A stretch of DNA of 37,039 nt from contig PWSR01000120.1 of assembly GCA_003563985.1 (NCBI GenBank), forward strand, positions 1 through 37,039, written 5' to 3'. Shown here one piece after another: positions 8,775 through 18,575 of this stretch. How positions within the stretch are numbered: the stretch's first letter is position 1; each line of letters opens with the position of its first letter. A model generated the notes under the pieces. It was not told the origin of the DNA, made no database searches, and was given only the letters and a program-made list of their open reading frames with translations. This DNA comes from Clostridia bacterium. GTDB taxonomy: Bacteria > Bacillota > Sulfobacillia > SLMV01. Position numbers and translations under genes: made by a program.

Positions 8775-10511
8775 GTGGCTTATGACACGATAATCCGGGG
8801 TGGCACGCTCCTCGATGGAACGGGCGGCCCCGGGGTCACCGGGGACATCGCGATCCAGGGGGATCGAATTGCCGCGGTCGGGGACCTCGAAGCGGCCACC
8901 GCCGCACGAGAGATCGACGCCGCGCGATCCGTCGTCACCCCCGGGCTGATCGATGCCCACACCCACGCCGACAAGACGATGATGCTTTACCCGGGCGCGG
9001 AGAATTACCGGGCCCAGGGCATCACCACCGTCGTGGGCGGCAACTGCGGTTCATCGCCAGCCCCCCTCACCGACTATTACCTGCAGGGCTATTGGGAATG
9101 GAACTGGTGGCACGATATCAATCCCCGGGCCTACTACGATGAAGTGGTGGCGGATCTCCCCCCCGTCATCGATGCCATGAAACGCCACGAGGGCCTGGAC
9201 CTGGACTGGCGGACCTTCGGAGAGTTCTTCGCCAGACTGGCCGAGAGAGAGCCCGGGGTGAACCTGGTCCCCCTGGTCGGACACAATGCGGTGCGGGGCG
9301 CGGTCATGGGTCGCGACTATCGTCGCGCTGCCGACGCCGAAGAAATCGAGCGGATGCGCACCCTGGTCCGGGATGCCATGCAAGACGGCGTCGTCGGGAT
9401 TTCCAACGGCTTGGACTACGCCCCGGGTGGATACGCCGATCGCCGAGAGATGGTAGCCCTGGTGAAAGAAGCGGCGAACCATGACGGCATCTTCACCAGC
9501 CACTGGCGCCGCACCGGCCTCCGCTACGGAATGGGCAACCCGGTATTGATCAAGGGCCTGCGAGAAGCGCTGGAGATCGCGCGCGAAGCCGGCGCTCCCC
9601 TCCTGCAAATATCCCACGTCCTAAATGGTTACTCCATCTTCCCCGAGAGCCCCGATGAACTCCTCCGGGAGGCCGCCCGGCTCACCTTGAACCTGCTGGA
9701 TGAGGCCATCGAAGACGGGTTGAACCTCTACTGGGATGTCATACCCAACACCAACGGGGGCACCCTCAGCGGCCGCTACCTGGCCGCAGGGCTCGCGCCC
9801 TGGCTGAAGATGTCCGGCAGCCTGGAACAGCTGGCCCGCAACCTGGCCGCCCCGGACTACCGGAAGGACGTCCGGGATTACCTCGAGGCGGGGAAATGGT
9901 ATCCCCTGAACCCGCTGGCAAACCCGGGCTGGGCCGCGGGCCTCGTGGTGGCCTCCCACCCCGACGAATCGCTAATCGACCGTTCTGTAGCAGATATCGC
10001 CGCCGCGCGGGGAACGGACTCCCTGGGCACCCTGTTCGACCTCATCGCGGAATACCCCGAGTCCCTGGGATACCCCGCCCCCGGATCGGAGACGGCCCAC
10101 CGCGTGTTCTTCGAACACCCGCGGACGATGGTGGCCCTGGATACCTTCTCCGTGGACGATACATACGAGGTGTACCGCCCACCCTACCTCAGGCCGCACC
10201 CCAACACCTACGGGGGCATGGTCCGATACTTCGAGCGCTTTGGCCGTCCCCTGCTCGGCATGGAAGAGGCCGTCCGCCGCGTAACGGGCCTGCCCGCCGA
10301 GGTATTCGGCCTCCGGGACCGCGGAATTCTACGGGAGGGGAAACGGGCCGATATCGCGGTCTGGAATCCCGACAACTACCGGGATCGCTCCAGCTACACC
10401 GAGCCCCGCCGGTATGCCGAGGGAGTAGAATACCTGTTCGTAAACGGTACGCTTACGCTGTCGGAAGGAAGACTGCTGCCCGAAACGGGTGGACGCATAT
10501 TGACGCGCTGA
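8775..10511 (+). CDS. N-acyl-D-amino-acid deacylase / D-aminoacylase-family amidohydrolase
   Basis: YDTIIRGGTLLDGTGGPGVTGDIAIQGDRIAAVGDL...VVTPGLIDAHTHADK...TTVVGGNCGSSPAP; C-terminal GILREGKRADIAVWNPD. GTG start. Confidence 0.85.
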   Translation: MAYDTIIRGGTLLDGTGGPGVTGDIAIQGDRIAAVGDLEAATAAREIDAARSVVTPGLIDAHTHADKTMMLYPGAENYRAQGITTVVGGNCGSSPAPLTDYYLQGYWEWNWWHDINPRAYYDEVVADLPPVIDAMKRHEGLDLDWRTFGEFFARLAEREPGVNLVPLVGHNAVRGAVMGRDYRRAADAEEIERMRTLVRDAMQDGVVGISNGLDYAPGGYADRREMVALVKEAANHDGIFTSHWRRTGLRYGMGNPVLIKGLREALEIAREAGAPLLQISHVLNGYSIFPESPDELLREAARLTLNLLDEAIEDGLNLYWDVIPNTNGGTLSGRYLAAGLAPWLKMSGSLEQLARNLAAPDYRKDVRDYLEAGKWYPLNPLANPGWAAGLVVASHPDESLIDRSVADIAAARGTDSLGTLFDLIAEYPESLGYPAPGSETAHRVFFEHPRTMVALDTFSVDDTYEVYRPPYLRPHPNTYGGMVRYFERFGRPLLGMEEAVRRVTGLPAEVFGLRDRGILREGKRADIAVWNPDNYRDRSSYTEPRRYAEGVEYLFVNGTLTLSEGRLLPETGGRILTR

Positions 10512-10517
10512 AGGGCA

Positions 10518-10551
10518 CGAGCCCCCGGGAGATGAATCTCCCGGGGGCTCG
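10518..10551 (+). terminator. Strong hairpin terminator between convergent genes
   Basis: CGAGCCCCCGGGAGA-tgaa-TCTCCCGGGGGCTCG, 15-bp perfect stem. Confidence 0.75.
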
Positions 10552-10593
10552 ACTACCCTTTAGATCGTAGATACGCGACCGGACAACCTCCGT

Positions 10594-11451
10594 CTACCCC
10601 GTACCGGTCTCCCGTTGCACGATCTCCCGGAAGGCTCCCAGGAGATCCCGGGCCAGGGGGCCCGGCTCACCCGTACCGATCTCCGCATCGTCAACCCGCA
10701 CTACGGGGAGCACCTCGCAGTAGGTATTCGTAAAGAAGAGCTCCGAAGCGACCCGCAATTCTTCCCGCGTAAAGGCCTCTTCGCGCAGCGGCAGTTCCAG
10801 GTGTTCCGCCGCTTCCACCACGGCCGCCCGCGTCACCCCGGCCAGGATTCGCGGCCCCACCGGATGGGTTCGTATCACGCCATCGATTACCGCGAAGAGG
10901 TTACTCACGGTGCCCTCGGTCACGGTGCCATCGTCTTCCACGAAGACAGCGTCGTATCCACCCTTTTTCTGAACCCGGGTGGCGGCTAGGATATTGGGGA
11001 GCAGGGTGGTCGCCTTTACATCTCGCCTCCCCCAGCGGATGTCGGGTTCCGTGTACGCGGTGGCACCCTTCCGATACAGCCTCTTCGGGAGGCGATCGAA
11101 GGGTCTCACGGTACCGATGATCGTCGGTTCGATTTCGTCCGGCGCCGCGTGAATCCGAGGACAGGCGCCCCGGGTCACCTGCAGGTACACGAAGGCATCG
11201 GCCATTTGCGAACGGCCCGCCAACTCCTCGATCACCGTCGGAAGCCCCGAGAGTGCGTCCGGTGGAAGATCCACCACCTCGGCCCCGGCCCGCATGCGCT
11301 CCAGGTGCTCCCTCGCCCGAAACGGAACTCCGTCGTACAATCGAACGACTTCGTACAGACTATCGCCAAATTGCATCCCGCGATCCTCTACGGATACCTT
11401 GGCCGACTCGATCGGCAAGTACTCTCCATTCAGATACGCCAGCTCCGGCAT
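10594..11451 (-). CDS. Fold-type IV PLP aminotransferase, probably D-amino-acid transaminase
   Basis: ATG at 11451 with GAGGGAGGGG RBS; AYLNGEYLPIESAKVSVEDRGMQFGDSLYEVVRLYDG, DVKATTLLPNILA, EGTVSNLFAV. Track ORF extended upstream. Confidence 0.82.
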   Translation of the reverse strand: MPELAYLNGEYLPIESAKVSVEDRGMQFGDSLYEVVRLYDGVPFRAREHLERMRAGAEVVDLPPDALSGLPTVIEELAGRSQMADAFVYLQVTRGACPRIHAAPDEIEPTIIGTVRPFDRLPKRLYRKGATAYTEPDIRWGRRDVKATTLLPNILAATRVQKKGGYDAVFVEDDGTVTEGTVSNLFAVIDGVIRTHPVGPRILAGVTRAAVVEAAEHLELPLREEAFTREELRVASELFFTNTYCEVLPVVRVDDAEIGTGEPGPLARDLLGAFREIVQRETGTG

Positions 11452-11605
11452 ATCATCCCCTCCCTCTCCAGGACGCTCCTTGGTACTTGCTTCTCTCGAA
11501 GCGCCACCGGTCCCTGCTCGGAACCCGCTCCGAAACCGAGACTTGATTATTCCCGACGGAAGAGGGTAAACCCATAGGTAGACATTTATCGAGAGGAGTC
11601 TCGAC

Positions 11606-14086
11606 TTGGCAACGCAAAGCACGGAACAAAGGGAACGAAGGGAAGTTCGAGTCACGGGAATGACCTGCGCAGCCTGTGCCGCGGCGGTGGAGCGCGCCCT
11701 GGGCGCGCGCGAAGGCGTTTACGAAGCCTCGGTGAACCTGGCGACGAACTCCGCGAAGGTGGAATACGATCCCGATCGGATTTCCCCCCGGGAGATCGAC
11801 GAGGCCATTGAAGGGGCCGGGTACGGCGTCAGGACGCCCTCTGAGCGCGTCCAATTGGGAATCGGTGGTATGACGTGCGTAGCCTGTGCCCAATCCGTAG
11901 AGGCGACGTTGAACCGGGTGTCCGGCGTAGAATCGGCCTCGGTAAACGTATCCTCGGAACGCGCGCTCATCCGGTTCGACCCGTCCCGGGTCCAGTTGGA
12001 GGATCTCGTGGCGGCGGTGGAATCCACCGGATACACCGTTACCTCGCAGTCCTCTCGCCGGACGCGGGAGGACGACGAGGAGGAACGCCTGGCCGTCCAC
12101 AACCGGAACGTGATCGTGGCGTGGGCCCTGACCATACCCATCATCCTCTGGATGGTCCCCGAGATGATCTGGGGCATCATGTGGCCCACTCACTTGGTTC
12201 ACAATATCGGAGTGATCATCCTGGCGGTGGGCGTGGTATTCTACCCCGGTTGGACCACCCTGCGATCGGCACTCAATGCAATCCGGCACGGGACAGCCAA
12301 CATGGACGTATTGATCTTCCTCGGCACTACCATCTCCCTGGTCACGGGTCCCCTCAGCTTCGTAATCGGGATCGCCAACTACGCCGGGGTAGGCGGCATG
12401 ATCATGGCCTTCCACGTAACCGGTCGCGCCATCGAAGCCCGCGCCCGGGGGCGCGCCTCGCAGGCCATCAAGAAACTCCTGGAGTTGGAGGCGAAGACTG
12501 CTCGCGTGTTGGTTGACGGCGAGGAACGCGAGATCCCCATCGAGGAACTGTCCCCCGAGGACATCATGGTAGTCCGCCCCGGCGAGAAGATCCCCACCGA
12601 CGGCATCGTGGTATACGGCAGTACCTCGGTGGACCAGTCCATGGCCACCGGAGAATCGATGCCGGTCCGCCGTGACGAGGGCGAGGAAGTCATCGGAAGC
12701 ACCATGAACCTGGAGGGATACATCCGGGTCCGGGCCACCAAGGTGGGTGATGACACCTTCCTGTCGCAGGTCGTGCGCCTGGTCGAGGAGGCCCAGGGCA
12801 CTCGGGTTCCCATCCAGGCCCTGGCCGACAGGATCACGGCGGTCTTCGTCCCGGCGATCCTGGTCGTGGCCTCGCTGACCTTCCTGGCGTGGGTGCTCTT
12901 CCCGGAGCCCTTCCACGCGGCAGCCCGCTGGGGCGCGGGATTCCTCCCCTGGATCGACCCGACCCTGGATCGCTACACCCTGGCCCTTTCCGCCATGGTG
13001 GCAACCCTCGTAATCGCCTGCCCGTGCGCCCTGGGATTGGCCACCCCGACGGCATTGATGGTCGGATCGGGGAAGGGCGCCGAACACGGCATCCTCATCC
13101 GTCACGGCGAAGCCATCCAGACGATGCGCGAAGTGAAAGCCATCGTCTTCGACAAGACGGGTACCATAACCCGGGGAACCCCGGAGGTCACGGACGCGAT
13201 CCCGGTGGATGGAACCCCGGAGGATGAACTACTACGGGTGGCGGCCTCCGCCGAGGCCGGCTCGGAGCACCCCCTGGGGCAGGCCATCGTGCGCGAGGCC
13301 TCGCGTCGCCATCTGGAATACGAGGAAATCGAGGGGTTTGCCGCCGTCGTGGGTCGGGGCGTTAGGGCCCAGACCGAGACGGGGACTGTACTCGTGGGAA
13401 CGCCGGAACTCCTTCGGGAAAACGGTATCGATCGTATCGATACTCTGACCGAGCGGAAAGAAGCCCTGGAGGATATGGGGCGCACCGTGATGCTGGTCGC
13501 TTCCGCGGGACAACTACTGGGCATGATCGCGGTGGCCGATACACTCAAGGAAGACTCCGTCGCCGCCTTGGAAGAACTGGCTCGCCAAGGATTCCAGCTG
13601 GCGATGATCACCGGCGACAACCGGAGAACGGCCGAGGCCGTGGCGGCGGAGGTAGGCATCCACCGCGTACTGGCGGAAGTACTTCCCGACGGAAAGGTGG
13701 AAGCGCTGAAGCAACTGCAGGATGAATTCGGTAAGGTAGCCATGGTCGGCGACGGCATCAACGATGCCCCCGCCCTGGCCCAGGCCGACGTGGGGATCGC
13801 CATCGGGACGGGAACGGATATCGCCATCGAATCATCGGATATCACCCTCGTGGCCGGGGATCTGTCCTCCGTCGTGGCAGCGATCAACGTCAGTCGTGCC
13901 ACCTTCCGAAAGATCCGGCAAAACCTTTTCTGGGCCTCCATATACAACGTGGTGGCCATCCCCGTGGCCATCGCTGGACTCCTCCATCCGGTCATCGCCG
14001 AGGCGGCCATGGCCTTGAGTTCCGTGTCGGTGGTCACCAACGCAAACCTGCTCCACCGGGTCAAAATCGGGTTCAAGAGGAAATGA
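11606..14086 (+). CDS. copA: Copper-translocating P-type ATPase with two N-terminal heavy-metal-binding domains
   Basis: GMTCAACAAAVE and GMTCVACAQSVE HMA motifs; CPCALGLATPTA; DKTGTITRG; MVGDGINDAPALAQADVGIAIGTGTDIAIE. TTG start. Confidence 0.95.
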   Translation: MATQSTEQRERREVRVTGMTCAACAAAVERALGAREGVYEASVNLATNSAKVEYDPDRISPREIDEAIEGAGYGVRTPSERVQLGIGGMTCVACAQSVEATLNRVSGVESASVNVSSERALIRFDPSRVQLEDLVAAVESTGYTVTSQSSRRTREDDEEERLAVHNRNVIVAWALTIPIILWMVPEMIWGIMWPTHLVHNIGVIILAVGVVFYPGWTTLRSALNAIRHGTANMDVLIFLGTTISLVTGPLSFVIGIANYAGVGGMIMAFHVTGRAIEARARGRASQAIKKLLELEAKTARVLVDGEEREIPIEELSPEDIMVVRPGEKIPTDGIVVYGSTSVDQSMATGESMPVRRDEGEEVIGSTMNLEGYIRVRATKVGDDTFLSQVVRLVEEAQGTRVPIQALADRITAVFVPAILVVASLTFLAWVLFPEPFHAAARWGAGFLPWIDPTLDRYTLALSAMVATLVIACPCALGLATPTALMVGSGKGAEHGILIRHGEAIQTMREVKAIVFDKTGTITRGTPEVTDAIPVDGTPEDELLRVAASAEAGSEHPLGQAIVREASRRHLEYEEIEGFAAVVGRGVRAQTETGTVLVGTPELLRENGIDRIDTLTERKEALEDMGRTVMLVASAGQLLGMIAVADTLKEDSVAALEELARQGFQLAMITGDNRRTAEAVAAEVGIHRVLAEVLPDGKVEALKQLQDEFGKVAMVGDGINDAPALAQADVGIAIGTGTDIAIESSDITLVAGDLSSVVAAINVSRATFRKIRQNLFWASIYNVVAIPVAIAGLLHPVIAEAAMALSSVSVVTNANLLHRVKIGFKRK

Positions 14087-14096
14087 TGGCCAAACC

Positions 14097-14125
14097 CCGT
14101 CCGGGTTGCTAATCCGCCCGGACGG
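14097..14125. terminator. Bidirectional hairpin between copA and the MATE gene
   Basis: CCGTCCGGG...CCCGGACGG, 9-bp perfect stem, overlapping the MATE 3' end. Confidence 0.55.
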
Positions 14126-15527
14126 ACAGATTATTGTCCACCAGGCTCTGCTTCCAATCCCCTCGCCGGAACCAGGCGAGGGCCAGGGTACCTCCGATGA
14201 CGTTGCTGAAGAAGACCCCCCACCAGAGCCCGTCGGTGTGCAGCGCCGTCATCCCGGCCAACGTGTAGGCCAGGGGAATCCGCAGGCCCAGGAGTGCGAT
14301 GATAGAAAAGGCCATCGCCACGGCCGTCTTACCCGCACCCCGGAAGGCACCGTTCACCACGTTCATCACACCGATGAACCCGAAACTGAAGGCGGCCACC
14401 CGCAGGTAGGAGGCGGTGTTGGCCAGGGCCAGGACATCGGTGGCGGGCAAGAATATGCCGCCCACCGATTCCGCCGTTAGATAGATGACCGCCCCGAGCA
14501 GGGTCAAGACCGCCATCATGGAGCCGGCCCCGATCCACGTCGCCCGCTCCGCCCTTTGTGGCAACCCGGCCCCCAGATTCTGCCCCACCATCGCCGTCGT
14601 GGATTCGGCAAACCCCATGCTCGGCATGAACACCACAGAGATCACCCGGTTCCCGATTCCAAAGGCAGCCAACGCCGGCGTACCGTACGCCGCGACCACC
14701 GCGGTCATGGCCGTCATGCCGACGGCCCGGGAGGATTGCTCGATGGCGGCCGGCGCACCGATTGCCAATATCGTTCGTACCGTTTCCCAGCGCGGCCACA
14801 GGTCCTTGAACGTTGCCTTCAGCCCCAGCGTCCCGCGAAACAGGATGATCACCCCGAATATCGTGGCGAGCCCGCGGGAGAAGACCGTCGCCACGGCCGC
14901 CCCGGGGACACCCATGGCGGGGAATGGGCCCCAGCCGAAAATCAGGAAGGGATCCAACACGATGTTCAGGACGGTCGAAGCGATCATCAACCGCATCGGG
15001 CTCACCGTGTTTCCCGAACCCCGGATGAGTGCCTGGAAGACGAAGAAACCGAAAATGAAGGGTACACCAACGAACCATACCTTCAGGTAGGCGGCCGCAG
15101 CGGGGATGATAGCTGGATCGGGACCCAGGAGATGAACCACGGATTCCGAGAGGAAGAACCCCGCCACCGCGAGGACGATGGAGACGATACCGACGAAGCC
15201 GAAGGTCTGCGAAGCGATAAAATCCGCCGTGAGATTATTCCCCGCCCCCACATTCTGCGCCACCAGGGCAGTACCGGCGATGACCAGGCCCCCACCCAGC
15301 GAAATGAAGAGGAATACCACCGGGAATCCCAGTGAAATGGCCGCGACCGCCTCGGCACCCAACCGGCCCACCCAAAAAGTATCCGCCAGATTATAGATGG
15401 TCTGCAGAAAATTGCTCAGGACGATCGGCCACGCCAGCGTAAAGAGCGCCGCCGCGATGGGACCGCTGGTGAGGTCCAGCCGAACCTGGCCGGTCTTGGC
15501 CGGCGGAACCTTCAAAGGACGCGCCAC
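14109..15527 (-). CDS. MATE-family multidrug efflux transporter
   Basis: IAAALFTLAWPIVLSNFLQTIYNLADTFWVGRLGAEAVAAISLGFPV; multiple TM segments; GTG start at 15527 overlaps the marR stop region. Confidence 0.9.
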   Translation of the reverse strand: MARPLKVPPAKTGQVRLDLTSGPIAAALFTLAWPIVLSNFLQTIYNLADTFWVGRLGAEAVAAISLGFPVVFLFISLGGGLVIAGTALVAQNVGAGNNLTADFIASQTFGFVGIVSIVLAVAGFFLSESVVHLLGPDPAIIPAAAAYLKVWFVGVPFIFGFFVFQALIRGSGNTVSPMRLMIASTVLNIVLDPFLIFGWGPFPAMGVPGAAVATVFSRGLATIFGVIILFRGTLGLKATFKDLWPRWETVRTILAIGAPAAIEQSSRAVGMTAMTAVVAAYGTPALAAFGIGNRVISVVFMPSMGFAESTTAMVGQNLGAGLPQRAERATWIGAGSMMAVLTLLGAVIYLTAESVGGIFLPATDVLALANTASYLRVAAFSFGFIGVMNVVNGAFRGAGKTAVAMAFSIIALLGLRIPLAYTLAGMTALHTDGLWWGVFFSNVIGGTLALAWFRRGDWKQSLVDNNLSVRAD

Positions 15528-15528
15528 C

Positions 15529-15978
15529 TCAACTTCCCTCCGACGTGGACTGTTCTTCGAGGGAACGGCGAAGCTTTTCCAATATTCGCAACAGTTCCTC
15601 GAGGTCATCCTCGGTCAGGTGGCTGAACAATCGCCGCATCCGCTCGGTACGATCGGTTTCGATATCCTGCAAGGACCGGAGGCCGGCATCACTGATGGCA
15701 ACCCGCGTGACCCTTCGGTCCCTGGTATCCTTTTCCTTGGCAACGTATCCGCTCTCGTGCAGCGAGAGAACCACGTTGGAAATGGTCGTCTGATTGAGTT
15801 CCATCCGATCCGCCAGTCCCGAAATCGTATCCGGCCCCCCGTCCCGCAGCCGTCGCAAGAGGAAGAATTGCGGTCCGGAAATCTCTCGATCCCGGAAGCC
15901 GCGCCGGGCGTCGGCGAAATGCTTTCCAATCACGGATATCTGCTTATCCAAGGCCTTGATCAGGCATTCTTTATCCAA
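15529..15978 (-). CDS. MarR-family transcriptional regulator
   Basis: GPQFFLLRRLRDGGPDTISGLADRMELNQTTISNVVLSLHESGYVAKEKDTRDRRVTRVAISDAG winged-helix signature; coupled to the MATE gene. Confidence 0.88.
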   Translation of the reverse strand: MDKECLIKALDKQISVIGKHFADARRGFRDREISGPQFFLLRRLRDGGPDTISGLADRMELNQTTISNVVLSLHESGYVAKEKDTRDRRVTRVAISDAGLRSLQDIETDRTERMRRLFSHLTEDDLEELLRILEKLRRSLEEQSTSEGS

Positions 15979-16009
15979 GGGAGAAATTCGCTCCTAACAT
16001 TTGCGGGGA

Positions 16010-16026
16010 ATATTTGTTGCCAATAT
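16010..16026. promoter_or_regulatory. Imperfect palindrome ATATTTGTTGCCAATAT, candidate MarR operator
   Basis: 5-bp outer arms ATATT/AATAT, 32 nt upstream of the marR start, in the marR/M42 divergent intergenic region. Confidence 0.35.
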
Positions 16027-16124
16027 AAAGCATCGGTTCCGGTTGGGCAACCCCTTCGAAGGGTTTGTCCCGGCGAGGGAGAAGGGTTCCCGGGAGACGA
16101 AAACGACACGGAGGGATCGAATCC

Positions 16125-17195
16125 ATGAAGGATAGCCTGCGAGAGAAAACAAAACGACTGATGAAGATACCCGGGATTTCGGGCCAGGAGACCGAGGTCG
16201 TCAGATTCCTGATGGAACAACTGGCACCGGGCGCCGATGATATCTTTGCGGACTCCATGGGAAACCTTTTCGCCCTGCGCCGCGGTTCGCGCCCGGGCCC
16301 GAAATTCATGCTGGCAGCCCACTCGGATCAACTGGGTGCGGTCGTGCGCTACGTGGATCCGTCGGGTTTCCTGCGCTTTGAGAAGGTCGGGGGCATCCTG
16401 GACTCCTTGCTGGTCGGTCGCAAGGTGTGGGTCGGGGGTGTCCCGGGGATCGTGGGACTCAAGCCAGGTCATTACCAGACCGAAGAAGAGAAGCGGCGCG
16501 TACCCCAGGCCGAAGACATGTATATCGACGTCGGCGCCGAAGATGCCGATGGCGTTCGCGCCCTGGGAATCGATATCGGCACGCCGGTAACCTACATGGA
16601 CGAAATGACCGTATTTGCCGACGGCAATCGTTTCGCGGGGGCCGGATTGGACGACCGGGCCGGATGCGCCGTCCTGTGGCAGGTATTCGAGGAACTCTCC
16701 GACGGGGACTTCGGGGGCGAGTTCTGGGGAGTCATCACCGTCCAAGAGGAAGTCGGCCTTCGGGGCGCCGGCGTCGCCGGCACTCGTCTCGCCCCCGATT
16801 TCGCCCTGGCTCTGGACACCATTCCCTGCGGGGGAACTCCGGACGTCCGAACCGATCAGTTGCACACCGACATCGGCCTGGGCCCGGTTTTCGCCCTGGT
16901 AAGCGGTCGGAGGGGTCAATTCACCGCCCACCCGAAGGTGCGCAAGATGCTCACCGCCGCGGCCGAGAAATGCGGGGCCCCGTATCAGCCGATGGTATTC
17001 GCCGGGGGCAATAACGACGCATCCTCCATCCAATTGGCCGGCGAAGGCGTAGCGGCCGCCTCCGTCACCTTGCCCCGGAGGTATTCCCACTCCCCGGTGG
17101 AGATGGGCGATTTCCGCGATATGGTGGCGGCGACCAATATCCTCGAAACCCTGGTGCGGGATATGGAAACGGCCGACGGATTTGACTTCATCTAG
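16125..17195 (+). CDS. M42-family metallopeptidase (aminopeptidase/endoglucanase-like)
   Basis: LMKIPGISGQETEVVRFL, AHSDQLGAVV, GAGLDDRAGCAVLWQV, VQEEVGLRGAGVAG, LALDTIPCGG, RYSHSPVEMGDFRDM. Confidence 0.9.
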   Translation: MKDSLREKTKRLMKIPGISGQETEVVRFLMEQLAPGADDIFADSMGNLFALRRGSRPGPKFMLAAHSDQLGAVVRYVDPSGFLRFEKVGGILDSLLVGRKVWVGGVPGIVGLKPGHYQTEEEKRRVPQAEDMYIDVGAEDADGVRALGIDIGTPVTYMDEMTVFADGNRFAGAGLDDRAGCAVLWQVFEELSDGDFGGEFWGVITVQEEVGLRGAGVAGTRLAPDFALALDTIPCGGTPDVRTDQLHTDIGLGPVFALVSGRRGQFTAHPKVRKMLTAAAEKCGAPYQPMVFAGGNNDASSIQLAGEGVAAASVTLPRRYSHSPVEMGDFRDMVAATNILETLVRDMETADGFDFI

Positions 17196-17206
17196 TCCCA
17201 CGCATG

Positions 17207-17254
17207 GAAAAGGCATCCGATGGAGCATCGCTTCCACCCGTCGGATGCCTTTTC
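17207..17254. terminator. Bidirectional terminator hairpin between M42 and fur-family genes
   Basis: GAAAAGGCATCCGA ... TCGGATGCCTTTTC, 14-bp perfect stem with A- and T-rich outer ends. Confidence 0.75.
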
Positions 17255-17333
17255 ACGTGACTTGCACGATGCCGGGGTTTACCGATTCAACGTACCCGCG
17301 GAATCCCGGAGCGATCCGGGCAAAAAGGGGCCA

Positions 17334-17783
17334 CTATGCATTTTCTCTGCGCGCGTCTACACACTCCGAGCACAGGCCCACCAGGTGCACGTCGATCTGG
17401 TCGACCTCCAGGCACTCCCCGGGGACCGCACCCCGAATGGACTCCGCCACCGCGCCGAAATCCTCGGTGTGTATGTCGGAGACCTTGCCACATTGCCTGC
17501 AGTAGTGGTGAATGTGACCGCGGGTATCAAAATCGTAACGATAGCTGGCTCGATCACCGATGACAAAACGATGAACCAAGCCGACACCCTCGAAAGTATC
17601 GAGGCTCTTGTATATCGTGTTCAAACTGATGGCCGGATGATCGGCCCGCACCATCTCGTGGATCTCTTCGACGGTGGGATGTTGCCGCGATGCACGCAAC
17701 GCATCCAATATCGCCAATCGTTGCGGCGTGACGCGCAAACCGGCCTCTCTCAGTAATTCTTGGCTCGCAGTATCGCATCTCAT
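17334..17783 (-). CDS. Fur-family regulator, PerR-like
   Basis: GLRVTPQRLAILDALRASRQHPTVEEIHEMV, ISLNTIYKSLDTFEGVGLVHRF, CRQCGKVSDI and C-terminal CSEC. Confidence 0.88.
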   Translation of the reverse strand: MRCDTASQELLREAGLRVTPQRLAILDALRASRQHPTVEEIHEMVRADHPAISLNTIYKSLDTFEGVGLVHRFVIGDRASYRYDFDTRGHIHHYCRQCGKVSDIHTEDFGAVAESIRGAVPGECLEVDQIDVHLVGLCSECVDARRENA

Positions 17784-17793
17784 ATAGTCATCA

Positions 17794-17808
17794 CCTTAAT
17801 TAGTATAG
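17794..17808 (-). promoter_or_regulatory. PerR-box-like site in front of the Fur/PerR gene
   Basis: Minus-strand CTATACTAATTAAGG; core TATAcT-A-ATTA resembles TTATAATNATTATAA; includes a TG-N-TATACT extended -10-like element. Confidence 0.4.
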
Positions 17809-17837
17809 CATATCCGCGGAGGGTGCAAAGAAAGAAT

Positions 17838-17863
17838 CTGCGGGAGGGAGATCCCTCCCGCAG
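17838..17863 (-). terminator. Rho-independent terminator of the peroxiredoxin gene
   Basis: CTGCGGGAGGGA-ga-TCCCTCCCGCAG followed on the minus strand by ATTCTTTCTTT. Confidence 0.75.
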
Positions 17864-17882
17864 CCATGAGGAGAGTTCGGAG

Positions 17883-18521
17883 TCAAAGATCCCGGTGGCA
17901 GAACCACCAATCGTAACATTCGTACTGCCCCTGGCGTTCGGCGGCGGTTTCGACATCCTGGGGTGGCGGGATGATGACGCGATCACCGATCAGTTCATTG
18001 TTCGGCCAATCGGCGGGGGTGGCCACGCCCTCGGCGTCCACGACCTGAAGCGCCTTGATCATTCGCAGGATCTCGTCGAAGTTCCGCCCCATTTCCTGGG
18101 GATAGTAGAGAATGGCGCGGATTATGCCCTTCGGGTCGATGATGAAAACCGCCCTGACCGTGTTGCTTCCTTTGCCGGGGTGCACCATGCCGAGGCGCCG
18201 CCCGACCGTTCCGTCGTCGGCGATGATGGGGAATTGGATTTCCACATCGAGGTTGTCACGAATCCACTCTTCCCACTTGATATGGGCGAAGATCTGGTCG
18301 ATGCTGAGACCCATCAGTTCCGTATTGAGGCTCTGAAACTCGTCGAAGCGATTTTGAAAAGCCACGAACTCCGTAGTGCATACGGGTGTAAAGTCGGCGG
18401 GATGGCTAAAAAGCACCAACCATTTTCCCTGGTAGTCCCCCGGTAAGTTCTTGACACCCCGGGTGGTCTTAACCTCCAGTTGCGGCAGTGGTTCCCCGAT
18501 CAGGGGCATTCTCTCTTCCAT
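17883..18521 (-). CDS. Peroxiredoxin (AhpC/TSA, Prx6-like)
   Basis: [19 protein letters not shown] peroxidatic Cys motif; [54 protein letters not shown]. Confidence 0.92.
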   Translation of the reverse strand: MEERMPLIGEPLPQLEVKTTRGVKNLPGDYQGKWLVLFSHPADFTPVCTTEFVAFQNRFDEFQSLNTELMGLSIDQIFAHIKWEEWIRDNLDVEIQFPIIADDGTVGRRLGMVHPGKGSNTVRAVFIIDPKGIIRAILYYPQEMGRNFDEILRMIKALQVVDAEGVATPADWPNNELIGDRVIIPPPQDVETAAERQGQYECYDWWFCHRDL

Positions 18522-18575
18522 TTCGGAATCTACCTCCCAGATACTATGTTTAGGCTGGACGGGATTCCCCGGCCC

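Noticed and set aside
11453-13105. 550-aa minus-strand ORF opposite copA
   Set aside because: Composition (G/H/D/R-rich, no recognisable domain) is that of a mirror frame of a GC-rich gene; copA is unambiguous.
15960-17237. 425-aa minus-strand ORF opposite the M42 peptidase
   Set aside because: Mirror-frame ORF; no domain, no RBS, overlaps a well-supported CDS.
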